Source: a virus
DNA: 64,000 nt
Virus record (IMG/VR): IMGVR_UViG_3300029908_000007
Coordinates: 62,001 to 126,000 of that record
Direction: 5' to 3' (one strand)
Below the pieces are notes generated by a model. It had not been told where the DNA came from. It did no database searches and worked only from the letters and a program-made list of their open reading frames with translations. Of this stretch, positions 38,340-46,546 are shown piece after piece. The first letter of the stretch is position 1. Each line of letters begins with the position of its first letter. A program made the position numbers and the translations under genes.

Positions 38340-40712
38340 TTAGTTGACTCCGACTACTTGCGCGTCAACCCAGATATTGTTAGCATCTTTTACTTGACCC
38401 ACTCTTACGATAGCCAGTCCCGAAGACGATGGCGCCGTTGAAGTACAAGCACCGGAGCTACCTAAGTAAAGTGGCGCTCCCGTGGTGAATCCATGGCTTG
38501 GTACATTGATGATACCAAATTCGGTTACGGTTACCGACTGACCTTGAGAAACACCGGAACCAGGATAGGCCAAACCGATAACGTAAAAATTGTCTGTTGT
38601 AGCAGCGTTGTTGTCGGCTTTCCACATTCTGCCCACGGTCGAACCGCCATCGGTTGACAACGCGTATCTCAAAGCGTACAGCGTAGAAGCGGTAAGCGAT
38701 TGATCCGAGGTTTCCGTCGTGGTTGTAGCAGTGCTAACTGTTGAGGGCGTCGCCCATGCCGCAGTGCCTCCGGAGACCGTCAATACCTGTCCCGTAGACC
38801 CAATTGCAAGATTGGTTGCGGAATTGCTGCCGTTGCCAACGATCAAATCGCCAGTCGCTGTGATTGGAGATAATGCGTTAAAAGCCGCTGATTTTGTTGT
38901 CTGACCGGTGCCGCCGTTTGCTATTGCAATTGTAGTTCCAGTCCATGTACCAGACGTAATAGTTCCAACCGAGGTCAGACTGGAACTTACTACCGTACTG
39001 TTCAGCGTGGTTCCAGAAAGCGTTCCGGCTGGAGCCACAACTGCGTTTCCGGTAATGGAAGTTACCAAACCTTTTGCATTAATAGTAACAGCTGGAATGC
39101 TGGTAGAAGAACCCGTGGTACCAGCGGTAGCAACTGTTGCCAATGTAAGAACGGATCCAGAAGTTGTGGCGTCGCCGCTTAGAGCAGCAGCTGCAGTAAC
39201 CAACCCTTTTCCGTTTACAGTTACTGAAGCAAATGTTCCCGTATTAGAATTTACAGTTGCAAGAGTAAGAGCTGCAGAGCCCGGTCCGGAAGCCGTTGCG
39301 TCCCCGGTCAATGCTGTGATATAGTTTCCAGCGGCTTGTTTTCCGTTGAAAGTATTCCAGTCCGTTGAAGACAGATATCCGTTTGTAGAGGTATTTGACT
39401 GAGTAATGCTAACGGTGTTTCCAGATAACGACAGGGGAGCGTTGAAAGTATAAGACGTAGGTCCTGCGAACTCCGTAAACATTGGAGTAGAAGAAGATCC
39501 GAATACATGATTTGCTACAAAAGCGCTGTCAGCGTATACGGTACCATTTAAAATTAACCACGCATCGCCTATTGCGGTAGGTAGTCCGTTTGAAGTCAGG
39601 ACATAAGCGGTACCAATCCCACTTGCGGTGTATTCACCGCTTGTAGTTGCTACGGTTTGGTTTCCGAGAATAACTAAATCACCGTTCTGAACCGAATATC
39701 CGTCGATGGTAAGAGTTGCCCCACCAGTCAAAGGTACGTTGCTAGCAGCGTAGGCTTTAGCCGGACCTTGCCATGTTAATCCACTAATCGCGGCATCAAC
39801 ATATCCTTTTGTAGCCGCATCTGTTGAGGTGGAAGGAGCTGCAAGACCGTTAATCTGATTGCTTCCCATGTTCAGGGCTTGTGCTTGCGTACCCAACGAA
39901 GTCAGGGAAGATGCGGTAACCGTAGAATTCAGAGTGGTTCCAGAAAGTGTGCCAGCAGGTGCTACAACCGCGTTACCAGTAACAGAGGTTACCAATCCCT
40001 TAACGTTGATGGTGATAGAAGGAATGCTAGTAGAAGAACCTGTGGTTCCAGCAGTTGCGACAGTTGCGAGTGTCAAAGCACCGGAACTTGCAATAGTTGC
40101 ATCACCGGACATCGCAACAGCTGCGGGCTGATTTGAACCGTTTCCAACATAGATATCGTTAGTCGCCAAAGGTAACATTTGGGCGGCTGTAATCGTGCCA
40201 GACAACTGAGAGGTCGGAAGACTTAATGCGGAAAGCGTGGTTAGCGTAGAATTAGAACTTGCTGTAATATTAGAGGCAGTTCCCGTAATGCTCCCGCTCG
40301 GGATTACATAATCGGTTCCAGCAACAGCGGCACTGATTGCGGTTCCATTACCCTTTAAAAGTCCGGTAATAGTTGTGGTTAGAGTTAGAGCAGGAGTAGA
40401 TCCTCCAGAAGAAGTCCCCGCAAATCCGTTGGCAGTATTTACGGAAACCGATGTAACGCTACCAGAAGCAGAAGCGATCCAACTCAGATTACCGCTGCCA
40501 TCATTTGCCAAAACGTAGTTTGATCCACCGGCTTGCGCGGCAGGCCAAACAACGGAATACGTCGTGGTCGTGGAATGCGCGGCTTGTGTAAAAGATCCGC
40601 CGCCAGTTGCGGCATTGATCTGAAGACCTTGTACGCTAAGAGTGTTAGTTGAAAGATCAACTGTTCTTGGTACGGCGGAGATAAGTTCTAAAATTTTGCT
40701 ATAAGTTGCCAT
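38340..40712 (-). CDS. Long tail fibre with internal repeats
   Basis: 790 residues, low complexity, rich in Thr, Ser, Gly and Ala, as in fibre shafts. Phage fibre repeats of the form GDATxSG, LTLATV and KGLVT recur. One unit of about 64 residues occurs twice (DNA about 39885-40080 and 38957-39148) with very similar protein but many synonymous differences, so the duplication is old or kept by selection. A DAATKGYVDAAI segment (near 290) is the common fibre peptide. The C-terminal 110 residues are a more ordered tip. Good AGGAG site before the ATG. Confidence 0.72.
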   Translation of the reverse strand: MATYSKILELISAVPRTVDLSTNTLSVQGLQINAATGGGSFTQAAHSTTTTYSVVWPAAQAGGSNYVLANDGSGNLSWIASASGSVTSVSVNTANGFAGTSSGGSTPALTLTTTITGLLKGNGTAISAAVAGTDYVIPSGSITGTASNITASSNSTLTTLSALSLPTSQLSGTITAAQMLPLATNDIYVGNGSNQPAAVAMSGDATIASSGALTLATVATAGTTGSSTSIPSITINVKGLVTSVTGNAVVAPAGTLSGTTLNSTVTASSLTSLGTQAQALNMGSNQINGLAAPSTSTDAATKGYVDAAISGLTWQGPAKAYAASNVPLTGGATLTIDGYSVQNGDLVILGNQTVATTSGEYTASGIGTAYVLTSNGLPTAIGDAWLILNGTVYADSAFVANHVFGSSSTPMFTEFAGPTSYTFNAPLSLSGNTVSITQSNTSTNGYLSSTDWNTFNGKQAAGNYITALTGDATASGPGSAALTLATVNSNTGTFASVTVNGKGLVTAAAALSGDATTSGSVLTLATVATAGTTGSSTSIPAVTINAKGLVTSITGNAVVAPAGTLSGTTLNSTVVSSSLTSVGTITSGTWTGTTIAIANGGTGQTTKSAAFNALSPITATGDLIVGNGSNSATNLAIGSTGQVLTVSGGTAAWATPSTVSTATTTTETSDQSLTASTLYALRYALSTDGGSTVGRMWKADNNAATTDNFYVIGLAYPGSGVSQGQSVTVTEFGIINVPSHGFTTGAPLYLGSSGACTSTAPSSSGLAIVRVGQVKDANNIWVDAQVVGVN

Positions 40713-40725
40713 GATTTACTCCTAA

Positions 40726-41181
40726 TTAAAGTTGACCGATTAGTTGTGGAATTATTACCAAATCTTGCTGTAAACTGTTTGTTTCGTTTTGCACAATTAT
40801 TCCCACGTAATAGACGAAGTCGCCGGGACCAAAACCTGTAACACCGTCATCAGGGCGCGTGTTCTGGATGGTACCACTCAGACCAATCCAAATAGCCTGT
40901 CCTATCGCAAATCCGTAGGTAAGAGAAAGATTTAAAAGTCTGCCGTTGCTGATCACTGGCCCGTTGGCATTACCGGGAATTCTGAACTGAGCAATGCCAA
41001 CAAATGCGCTAACCGAAGCCTGCGAGGTGACATCGGTGGGCGCGATCATGTCTTGTGTGCCAGTAGAGCTGACAGGGGTTCCTTGAGGAATTGCGGTACC
41101 ACTATTATTGGTATAGTTAGACACAATTCCAGTGGAACTTGCGGTACTTTGCTGACTAAAGAAAAATGGACTATAAGTCAA
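40726..41181 (-). CDS. Tail structural protein related to fibre tip
   Basis: 151 residues from a TTG at 41181 preceded by GGGAG. Beta-rich, ending in GDFVYYVGIIVQNETNSLQQDLVIIPQL, which resembles in arrangement the VRVGQVKDANNIWVDAQVVG end of the long fibre next to it. It may be a cap or tip protein. No membrane helix. Confidence 0.5.
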   Translation of the reverse strand: MTYSPFFFSQQSTASSTGIVSNYTNNSGTAIPQGTPVSSTGTQDMIAPTDVTSQASVSAFVGIAQFRIPGNANGPVISNGRLLNLSLTYGFAIGQAIWIGLSGTIQNTRPDDGVTGFGPGDFVYYVGIIVQNETNSLQQDLVIIPQLIGQL

Positions 41182-41196
41182 AGTTAGCTCCCAAAG

Positions 41197-44169
41197 TTAT
41201 AAAATATACCAAGCTGATCCCGAACTGACCACGGTTACGGTTTGCCATTGCGAAGACAATAGAAAAGTATTGCTGCCATCTATCAATTCCGACCCATTGG
41301 CCATAATCGTTAAAACATTTGCGCTGGAATCGATCTTCTTCATAAAAAAGATTCTTCCAACACCAGTGGCTGCGGTTGGAAGAGATAGTGTAAATGCTCC
41401 ACCGGTGCAATCGCCTAAAATTACAAAGTCTGTAGACATTAGGGTATATGGACCGGTTTTCGTAGAAACTGATACCGCGTTTCCAAATGCGTTGGTTCCA
41501 GCAGGCCCTGCGGGACCAGTAGGACCAGTAGGACCTTCGGGTCCGATTTCGCCCAGACTCCCACCATTACCGGCAAAACGAAACTGAAGTTCGTCGCCAA
41601 CAACTAATCCGCCACCGGGAAAACTAACGATTTGAATTTCATTACTAGGAGCGCCAGAGGCCCCGACTTCAGCATAGGCTCCGCTTTCAACGTCTAAAAA
41701 CTGACCATTAAGAAGAACTTGTAGTGTTCCTTTGCCCACGGTATAATATTGCGTTGCGTTGGCTTCTCTGCTATTATTTGGAAGATGAATGAAACCGCCA
41801 TTGGCAACGGGTCCGTTTATAGAGACCGGAGAATTTAAAGAAGGAGGATATGTTCCACCGGAAGCGACGACATCAACGGTCTCATCGTATGTTGGGGAAT
41901 CCAATGAACTTAGAATGATTCCAACGTCTTCATCAAGTTTTTTAATACCCAATGTTAGATTATCGCCGTCTTGAATAGCAAAGTTTCCACTACCAGTTCC
42001 GGCCTGTGTGGCAGAAATTGCAAACGGAGCACCCACATTAACGTTAGCCGGTGAATTGGTAAGACCGGCGCTGTTATTGGTAACGGTAATAACATTACTA
42101 ATTGCGGTTGCGGTGAAATCTTTTCTGCTTGTGGAATTGAGAAGAGTGGTCAACGTAGTTGCGGTTTGAGCAGCGGTTTGTCCAGTGGTTACAATCCATT
42201 CCAAAGAAATCGCATTTGCGATTGGCATTGGATCCACGCCGGTTCCATCTTTGTTTACCCAAACATAGTACTGTATAAGACTAACGGAAGGAAAAATTTC
42301 AAAATACTGATTAGAAGCCATCGAAGCCGCGCTACCGGTTGTAATGCTAACGATCTGTGGAAGAACTAAAGGTCCTCCGCCTTCCCACATTTGATATGTA
42401 GAAACATAGGCTGGAGCGGTGGCGCTTTCAATTGGGCTACCGGTGTAGGTAAGTAGGTTTTGAATTTGAGGACCACTGACGTTTTCGCTGACGCCATATG
42501 ATAAATCCATTCCTAACCAACGAATATAAACTCTAGGTAAGGCGCCGCCGTCATCGTTTCTAGCTAGCAACCACCAAGTATTCGATGCAATCGGTACGCT
42601 TGCACGTGGTACGATTTGAATATCTCTGGAATTACCACTAACACCGGGTAATGTATATTCTCCCCAAGCATATTGAGAAGCCGCTCCGCTAGCCCCCGTA
42701 GAAGTTCCACCATAAGTAGAAGTCAATGTGACTTGTGAAACAGAATTAACTGTCAAAATCTGATAATAGGCGGCATGACTTGCTGAAGCTATTTTGATCC
42801 AATCACCAGCAAGTACAGCGGACGTCCAGGCCACACTGCCTACGGAACTAACTACAGCAGAAGCATTGGTCCAAATAAGATCTGGGGAGATTGCGGCGTC
42901 GCGAGTAAGTTCTAAATAAGCGACTTCACCATCGGTCAGAGTTACTGTGCTACCCGTAGGATTTGCTTGGATCTGATATTCTAAATTAGAACCTATTACT
43001 TTAAAATTTAAAACGTTGGACCAATTAATTTGGCCCGGTTGCGTTGCCACAGGATTTGTAAATGAAACCGTGGTTCCAGTTACAGTATCTGAGGCTTCGT
43101 TGGACATGACAACCGTGGAACCACTAATAGAAAGAACCGTGGTGCCAGCGATAAAAGCTTCGCCACTGATATACTGACCACTGGCTATTCCTGTTGTGGA
43201 AGCCAGACTGGTAATTTGGTTGCTGCCTAGGGTAACGTTACCGGTAGTCGTGAGAATTGGTGTGGTATCGGGAATCACACCGTGACTGATGTTACCATTA
43301 CTGGTTAAGATGGTATTAACAGCGTCTTCTCTAAGTTGAGGTACACTGCCACCCGGACTTGGACCGGTCCCAAAAAACGAATACCAATAGGGTCCGCCGC
43401 CTAAATCTAGGAAGCCCGACATCACAGCGTTCATCCAATCCTTGAGATCGGTGATGGCTTTGTCTCCACCGTAAAACGGATTGCTGCCGTTTGTGGTAGT
43501 TACTGGTGGATTTTCTGAAGTCCCTTCCGGCCAACTATAGACATTGAACGGATTAGGATTGGCGCCGCCTGTTCCTAAGCGAAACAGTAGGGGCCTGGAA
43601 TCTGTTATGGAAACCACGTTGTTGCCGCTATCGGTAAGAATTACGGCAATGGGAAGAATGTTGGAAGCCCAAACCGTAGATGTGATTACGAATTCGTAGT
43701 TTAGGATGATCGCTGCGGGATCAATTGTGGAATCTTGTTGGCTCGTTGAAGGATCCCAAAGCGCACGTTGTACGTCGGTTGTGGGATCTTGGAAGCGATA
43801 GTAATCGATGCCAACATAGTTATTGGTGCCTGGAACGAAGGCGCCGCTGACATTTGACACAATCGCAGCATTTAGGGTAACAGCGGGGGTTCCAGCTGGA
43901 ACCAAATATATGGTACCTGACTGAGACGCGGTGACGTGCATGAGGGCGCCAGCGCTAACGATTACCTGTAGGTTTGAGGCGGCGCCACCGATGGGGTTGG
44001 TGGCCATGTTTAACGCGAAGCCGTTGATGATATAGGGGTTACCGGCTCCGGTCACGAATGCTTCAAAAGACGTGTCAAAGTCAGCACTTACAGCGGATTC
44101 AACAGCCTTTAGATCAGGCACGTCAACTCTCATCTGACTTAAATAATTTTCGCGGCGCTGAATAGCCAT
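41197..44169 (-). CDS. Large tail protein with short collagen-like segment
   Basis: 990 residues from the ATG at 44169 (AGAGGG site upstream). The first part (RRENYLSQMRVDVPDLKAVESAV) suggests a baseplate-attached protein. The middle is beta-rich. Near residue 900, GPEGPTGPTGPAGPAGT is a short collagen-like Gly-X-Y run that forms triple helices in many phage fibres. A final domain of about 85 residues follows. Probably the fibre that attaches the distal fibre set to the baseplate. It shares its divergent promoter region with the plus-strand gene at 44289. Confidence 0.65.
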   Translation of the reverse strand: MAIQRRENYLSQMRVDVPDLKAVESAVSADFDTSFEAFVTGAGNPYIINGFALNMATNPIGGAASNLQVIVSAGALMHVTASQSGTIYLVPAGTPAVTLNAAIVSNVSGAFVPGTNNYVGIDYYRFQDPTTDVQRALWDPSTSQQDSTIDPAAIILNYEFVITSTVWASNILPIAVILTDSGNNVVSITDSRPLLFRLGTGGANPNPFNVYSWPEGTSENPPVTTTNGSNPFYGGDKAITDLKDWMNAVMSGFLDLGGGPYWYSFFGTGPSPGGSVPQLREDAVNTILTSNGNISHGVIPDTTPILTTTGNVTLGSNQITSLASTTGIASGQYISGEAFIAGTTVLSISGSTVVMSNEASDTVTGTTVSFTNPVATQPGQINWSNVLNFKVIGSNLEYQIQANPTGSTVTLTDGEVAYLELTRDAAISPDLIWTNASAVVSSVGSVAWTSAVLAGDWIKIASASHAAYYQILTVNSVSQVTLTSTYGGTSTGASGAASQYAWGEYTLPGVSGNSRDIQIVPRASVPIASNTWWLLARNDDGGALPRVYIRWLGMDLSYGVSENVSGPQIQNLLTYTGSPIESATAPAYVSTYQMWEGGGPLVLPQIVSITTGSAASMASNQYFEIFPSVSLIQYYVWVNKDGTGVDPMPIANAISLEWIVTTGQTAAQTATTLTTLLNSTSRKDFTATAISNVITVTNNSAGLTNSPANVNVGAPFAISATQAGTGSGNFAIQDGDNLTLGIKKLDEDVGIILSSLDSPTYDETVDVVASGGTYPPSLNSPVSINGPVANGGFIHLPNNSREANATQYYTVGKGTLQVLLNGQFLDVESGAYAEVGASGAPSNEIQIVSFPGGGLVVGDELQFRFAGNGGSLGEIGPEGPTGPTGPAGPAGTNAFGNAVSVSTKTGPYTLMSTDFVILGDCTGGAFTLSLPTAATGVGRIFFMKKIDSSANVLTIMANGSELIDGSNTFLLSSQWQTVTVVSSGSAWYIL

Positions 44170-44196
44170 TAAATGCCCTCTGGAATGGATCCTAGG

Positions 44197-44210
44197 TAAA
44201 GATTGTTGTT
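44197..44210 (-). promoter_or_regulatory. AATCTTTA leader element
   Basis: Reads AACAACAATCTTTA on the minus strand in the untranslated leader of the 990-residue tail gene. A shorter relative of the 13-mer elsewhere in late leaders. Confidence 0.4.
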
Positions 44211-44219
44211 TAACTGACA

Positions 44220-44238
44220 CCCCTATTATATCATATTG
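44220..44238 (-). promoter_or_regulatory. Class B promoter-like box
   Basis: Reads CAATATGATATAATAGGGG on the minus strand, 50 nt before the ATG at 44169. It overlaps the -35 of the plus-strand promoter at 44236, so the two directions may compete. Confidence 0.5.
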
Positions 44239-44265
44239 ACATCGCAATCTTTACTGTGATATAGT
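44236..44265 (+). promoter_or_regulatory. Sigma-70 type promoter for the zinc-ribbon gene
   Basis: TTGACA at 44236-44241, 18-bp spacer, TATAGT at 44260-44265 (or ATATAG with 17 bp). The spacer contains the 13-mer ATCGCAATCTTTA at 44241-44253, so a protein binding it could block or alter this promoter. Confidence 0.55.
44241..44253 (+). repeat. 13-mer ATCGCAATCTTTA, copy 2
   Basis: Exact 13-base copy on the plus strand lying between the -35 and -10 of the promoter at 44236. Confidence 0.6.
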
Positions 44266-44288
44266 CTAAAGTGAAGAGGTGCGCTACA

Positions 44289-44672
44289 GTGGGAAAAAGT
44301 AAGCGAACAGATAGATCGTTCACTAGAGAGCAGCGATTATCTAAAGAAAACAGGCAGTTAAAGAAAGAGTTGGCTCACCTAAGAAAACAGATAGCCCGTC
44401 TGGATCTGGATCGGTTCGAGACTCTCAGACAAATGGTAGCCGACCATGAGGAAAGCAAGCGTTTTGAAGAAAGTGCTGTAGAAGCCAACTCAAATATAGA
44501 GGCTTTGAAGCGTGATTGGGCATGTCATGAATGCGACAACGGTTTTTTAGAGATTGTTTTGTATTCAAAGATGGGGACTACGCAATACTACAGGAAATGC
44601 AATAACTGCACCAATCGTACCAAGGGTAAGCGTTACGAAGAAACTGTGAAGGGAATCCTAAAGAATGATTGA
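44289..44672 (+). CDS. Coiled-coil protein with zinc-ribbon-like end
   Basis: 127 residues from GTG 44289 (GAAGAGG site 9 nt upstream). The first 75 residues are basic coiled coil (SKENRQLKKELAHLRKQIARL). The end has CHECDNG and CNNCTN about 30 residues apart, a classic four-cysteine zinc ribbon. It could be a DNA- or polymerase-binding regulator. It is on the opposite strand to the tail genes with its own promoter. A GTG at 44271 would add six residues. It overlaps the next gene by 8 nt. Confidence 0.55.
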   Translation: MGKSKRTDRSFTREQRLSKENRQLKKELAHLRKQIARLDLDRFETLRQMVADHEESKRFEESAVEANSNIEALKRDWACHECDNGFLEIVLYSKMGTTQYYRKCNNCTNRTKGKRYEETVKGILKND

Positions 44673-44892
44673 AGGCGACGTTGTTATTTGTGCCACTTCT
44701 CAGGCCGGTAGTATTGTTCAAATCGATGGCAAAAATGTTTGGGTATTGTTAAGAAATCACGATATTTGGACTGGCCTCTTAAGTCAAACCTACAAACCGC
44801 AATCCAAAGAACATCTGGATGCCTGTCCCATAGATGTCGCCAGGGTAGAGGCTAAACGCACAATCCGTGAAGACAGCGGATACGAAGACTAA
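44665..44892 (+). CDS. Unknown small protein
   Basis: 75 residues, strand-rich at first (GDVVICATSQAGSIVQIDGKNVWVLL, possibly an SH3-like barrel) and acidic at the end. Translation is coupled to the zinc-ribbon gene. Its stop overlaps the stop of the convergent minus-strand gene by 4 nt, leaving no room for a terminator. Confidence 0.5.
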   Translation: MIEGDVVICATSQAGSIVQIDGKNVWVLLRNHDIWTGLLSQTYKPQSKEHLDACPIDVARVEAKRTIREDSGYED

Positions 44893-45641
44893 TCCACCCA
44901 CCACTTCGAATATGGGTTATTATTTAGCCCTTGCGGACTGTAATAAATCGAAGTCACAGACTTCATGGGATCCGCGCCATAGTATTTCTTCAATCTCCAA
45001 AACCAAACCTTACTTGCTAACCAACACCATAGACTAGTCTTTTTTAGGTTATTTTGAATCGTCCAGGTAAGCTGTCTGGTATTGGTATCCATGACGTTTT
45101 CCGACATATTGGAAATCGCGATGGCTAGCGCGGAAAAAACGAACAATGGATGACACATCCAGCGAATCCAGCAATGCAAGGGATTGATTAGAGATGGAAA
45201 TGCCGCCGAAATCATCGCGGTAAGAAGTGCGGGTTGTCTGATTAAAAAAGCCTGCCATTGCCACTTGCCGGGCTGCGGATTATAGAAAGAGCCTTTATAT
45301 TTGATACAACCCCAAAGTAATTTACGGGGGATTTCCGTGTTTCCCAATTCAATGCATGCGCTTACTGTGCCATAATAGTCATCTGGGCCATTGAGTCCGT
45401 CATTTTGTCCAACAGGAACTCTATTGAGTAGGTTGGAACCAATACACTGATTGATTTTGGCGGCGTAGTCTATTTTGTCTTGATCGGTAAGTTGTCCGTT
45501 TTTGTTTAATAATATATAATAGATGGAAGTAAAAAGATTTCCATTGTCAGAGCCGCTTTGTCCGGGTTGCCACGTACCTGGATTTGGGGTGTTTAAATTG
45601 TTTCCATCAATGTACGTGGAAAAATCCTGTCTTATCGTCAT
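44889..45641 (-). CDS. Unknown protein of the tail region, Trp-rich
   Basis: 250 residues. N-terminal part polar with DNGNLFTSIYYILLN and GPDDYYGTVSACIELGN. The middle and end are rich in Trp, Leu and Ile, with a hydrophobic stretch (MCHPLFVFSALAIAISN, about 160-176) that may be a membrane segment or buried helix. Many Trp and Asp/Tyr pairs suggest a carbohydrate-facing protein, but no glycosidase motif is recognised. Own AATCTTTA leader at 45647. Divergent from the lytic transglycosylase. Confidence 0.45.
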   Translation of the reverse strand: MTIRQDFSTYIDGNNLNTPNPGTWQPGQSGSDNGNLFTSIYYILLNKNGQLTDQDKIDYAAKINQCIGSNLLNRVPVGQNDGLNGPDDYYGTVSACIELGNTEIPRKLLWGCIKYKGSFYNPQPGKWQWQAFLIRQPALLTAMISAAFPSLINPLHCWIRWMCHPLFVFSALAIAISNMSENVMDTNTRQLTWTIQNNLKKTSLWCWLASKVWFWRLKKYYGADPMKSVTSIYYSPQGLNNNPYSKWWVD

Positions 45642-45646
45642 ATTAG

Positions 45647-45659
45647 TAAAGATTGTTTT
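45647..45659 (-). promoter_or_regulatory. AATCTTTA leader element
   Basis: Reads AAAACAATCTTTA on the minus strand, 5 nt before the ATG at 45641. Confidence 0.4.
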
Positions 45660-45663
45660 TAGC

Positions 45664-45692
45664 TTGACTTCTGCCGCAATACCATATAGGGT
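45664..45692 (+). promoter_or_regulatory. Sigma-70 type promoter for the lytic transglycosylase
   Basis: TTGACT at 45664-45669, 17-bp spacer, TAGGGT at 45687-45692. The -10 lies in an imperfect 16-bp palindrome, ATACCATATAGGGTAT (45679-45694), an operator candidate. A GGAGG site follows before the ATG at 45711. Confidence 0.55.
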
Positions 45693-45710
45693 ATTTGGTG
45701 GAGGATAGCT

Positions 45711-46142
45711 ATGACCTATCTACAAATCATAACTGCTGCTGCCAAAGCAGCTAAGGTGAGCGCAATACTTCTGTATTCGATCTGTTCTCACGAGAGTCGC
45801 AATTTCGAACTCGACTATTCTCTATATGACTCCGGATCTCCGAGTTATAGTGTTTGCCAAATAAAAGAAACCACAGCAATTCAGATGGGATGGCAAGGAA
45901 AAAATCCCATGGAACTTCGAGATCCCCATGTTGGCATTAAATTTGCAGCGCTTTATCTGAGATATCAGCAAGACCGCTATGGCTCGGGGGATTGGGTTAA
46001 GTTGGCAAGCGCTTACAATGCGGGAAGCTATTCCGAAGGTAGAGTTAGAGGATGTCCCAAAAATCTAGGCTATATTAAATTGGTAAAGGAAAAGCTGCCC
46101 AAGAACCTAAGATATAAACTTAGCTGCGGTCCAAGGCCATAA
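45711..46142 (+). CDS. Lytic transglycosylase (SLT type)
   Basis: 143 residues. The catalytic glutamate is Glu28 in SHESRNF. SYSVCQIKETTAIQMGW and an LASAYNAGS segment are standard SLT-domain features. It cuts peptidoglycan glycan strands, for lysis or DNA entry. There is no signal peptide; the N-terminus has a mild hydrophobic segment. Unlike most tail genes it is on the plus strand, with its own sigma-70 type promoter and GGAGG site, so it is an independent unit, more likely for lysis than as a virion part. Its 3' end overlaps the convergent tube-like gene by 23 nt. Confidence 0.82.
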   Translation: MTYLQIITAAAKAAKVSAILLYSICSHESRNFELDYSLYDSGSPSYSVCQIKETTAIQMGWQGKNPMELRDPHVGIKFAALYLRYQQDRYGSGDWVKLASAYNAGSYSEGRVRGCPKNLGYIKLVKEKLPKNLRYKLSCGPRP

Positions 46143-46545
46143 GAGGAATCATTCCTTTAAAGGAAAAGTTCAGTTTATATGTGCCGGTAGCAGGGATGGA
46201 ATGATTTTCACTAACTACTTTACACTGAGGAATAAAGAGAATATCTTCAGAAGTAGAGCGATCCGTAACTCTCAAACTCACATAAGGATTTGCAGAAACA
46301 TCGGTGAATAGTGGACGCAAGTTTTTAGCCTGAAGTCCACCTGAGTTTTTGATGCGAAATCCGCTTACGTTTCCGCTCACCGTTACTTTTCCACCTGCGA
46401 TTTCTTGGCTATAGGCGCTGTCAATTCCGAAAATCTCCTCTTCGCCGTAATCGATGCCAAAACTAACATCGGCAACTTCTTTATAAAGTTGATTATTCCA
46501 AAAAATCGTGATTTGCGCTCCGGTGATTACAACTGGTAGTGACAT
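46120..46545 (-). CDS. Tail tube-like or baseplate structural protein
   Basis: 141 residues, beta-rich. ITIFWNNQLYKEVADVSFGIDYGEEEIFGIDSAYSQ followed by GGKVTVSGNVSGFR and a final KLNFSFKG are in keeping with tube and tube-initiator folds. One nucleotide separates it from the wedge-like gene, so the two are co-translated. The exact position in the tail is inferred. Confidence 0.55.
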   Translation of the reverse strand: MSLPVVITGAQITIFWNNQLYKEVADVSFGIDYGEEEIFGIDSAYSQEIAGGKVTVSGNVSGFRIKNSGGLQAKNLRPLFTDVSANPYVSLRVTDRSTSEDILFIPQCKVVSENHSIPATGTYKLNFSFKGMIPLMALDRS

Positions 46546-46546
46546 A

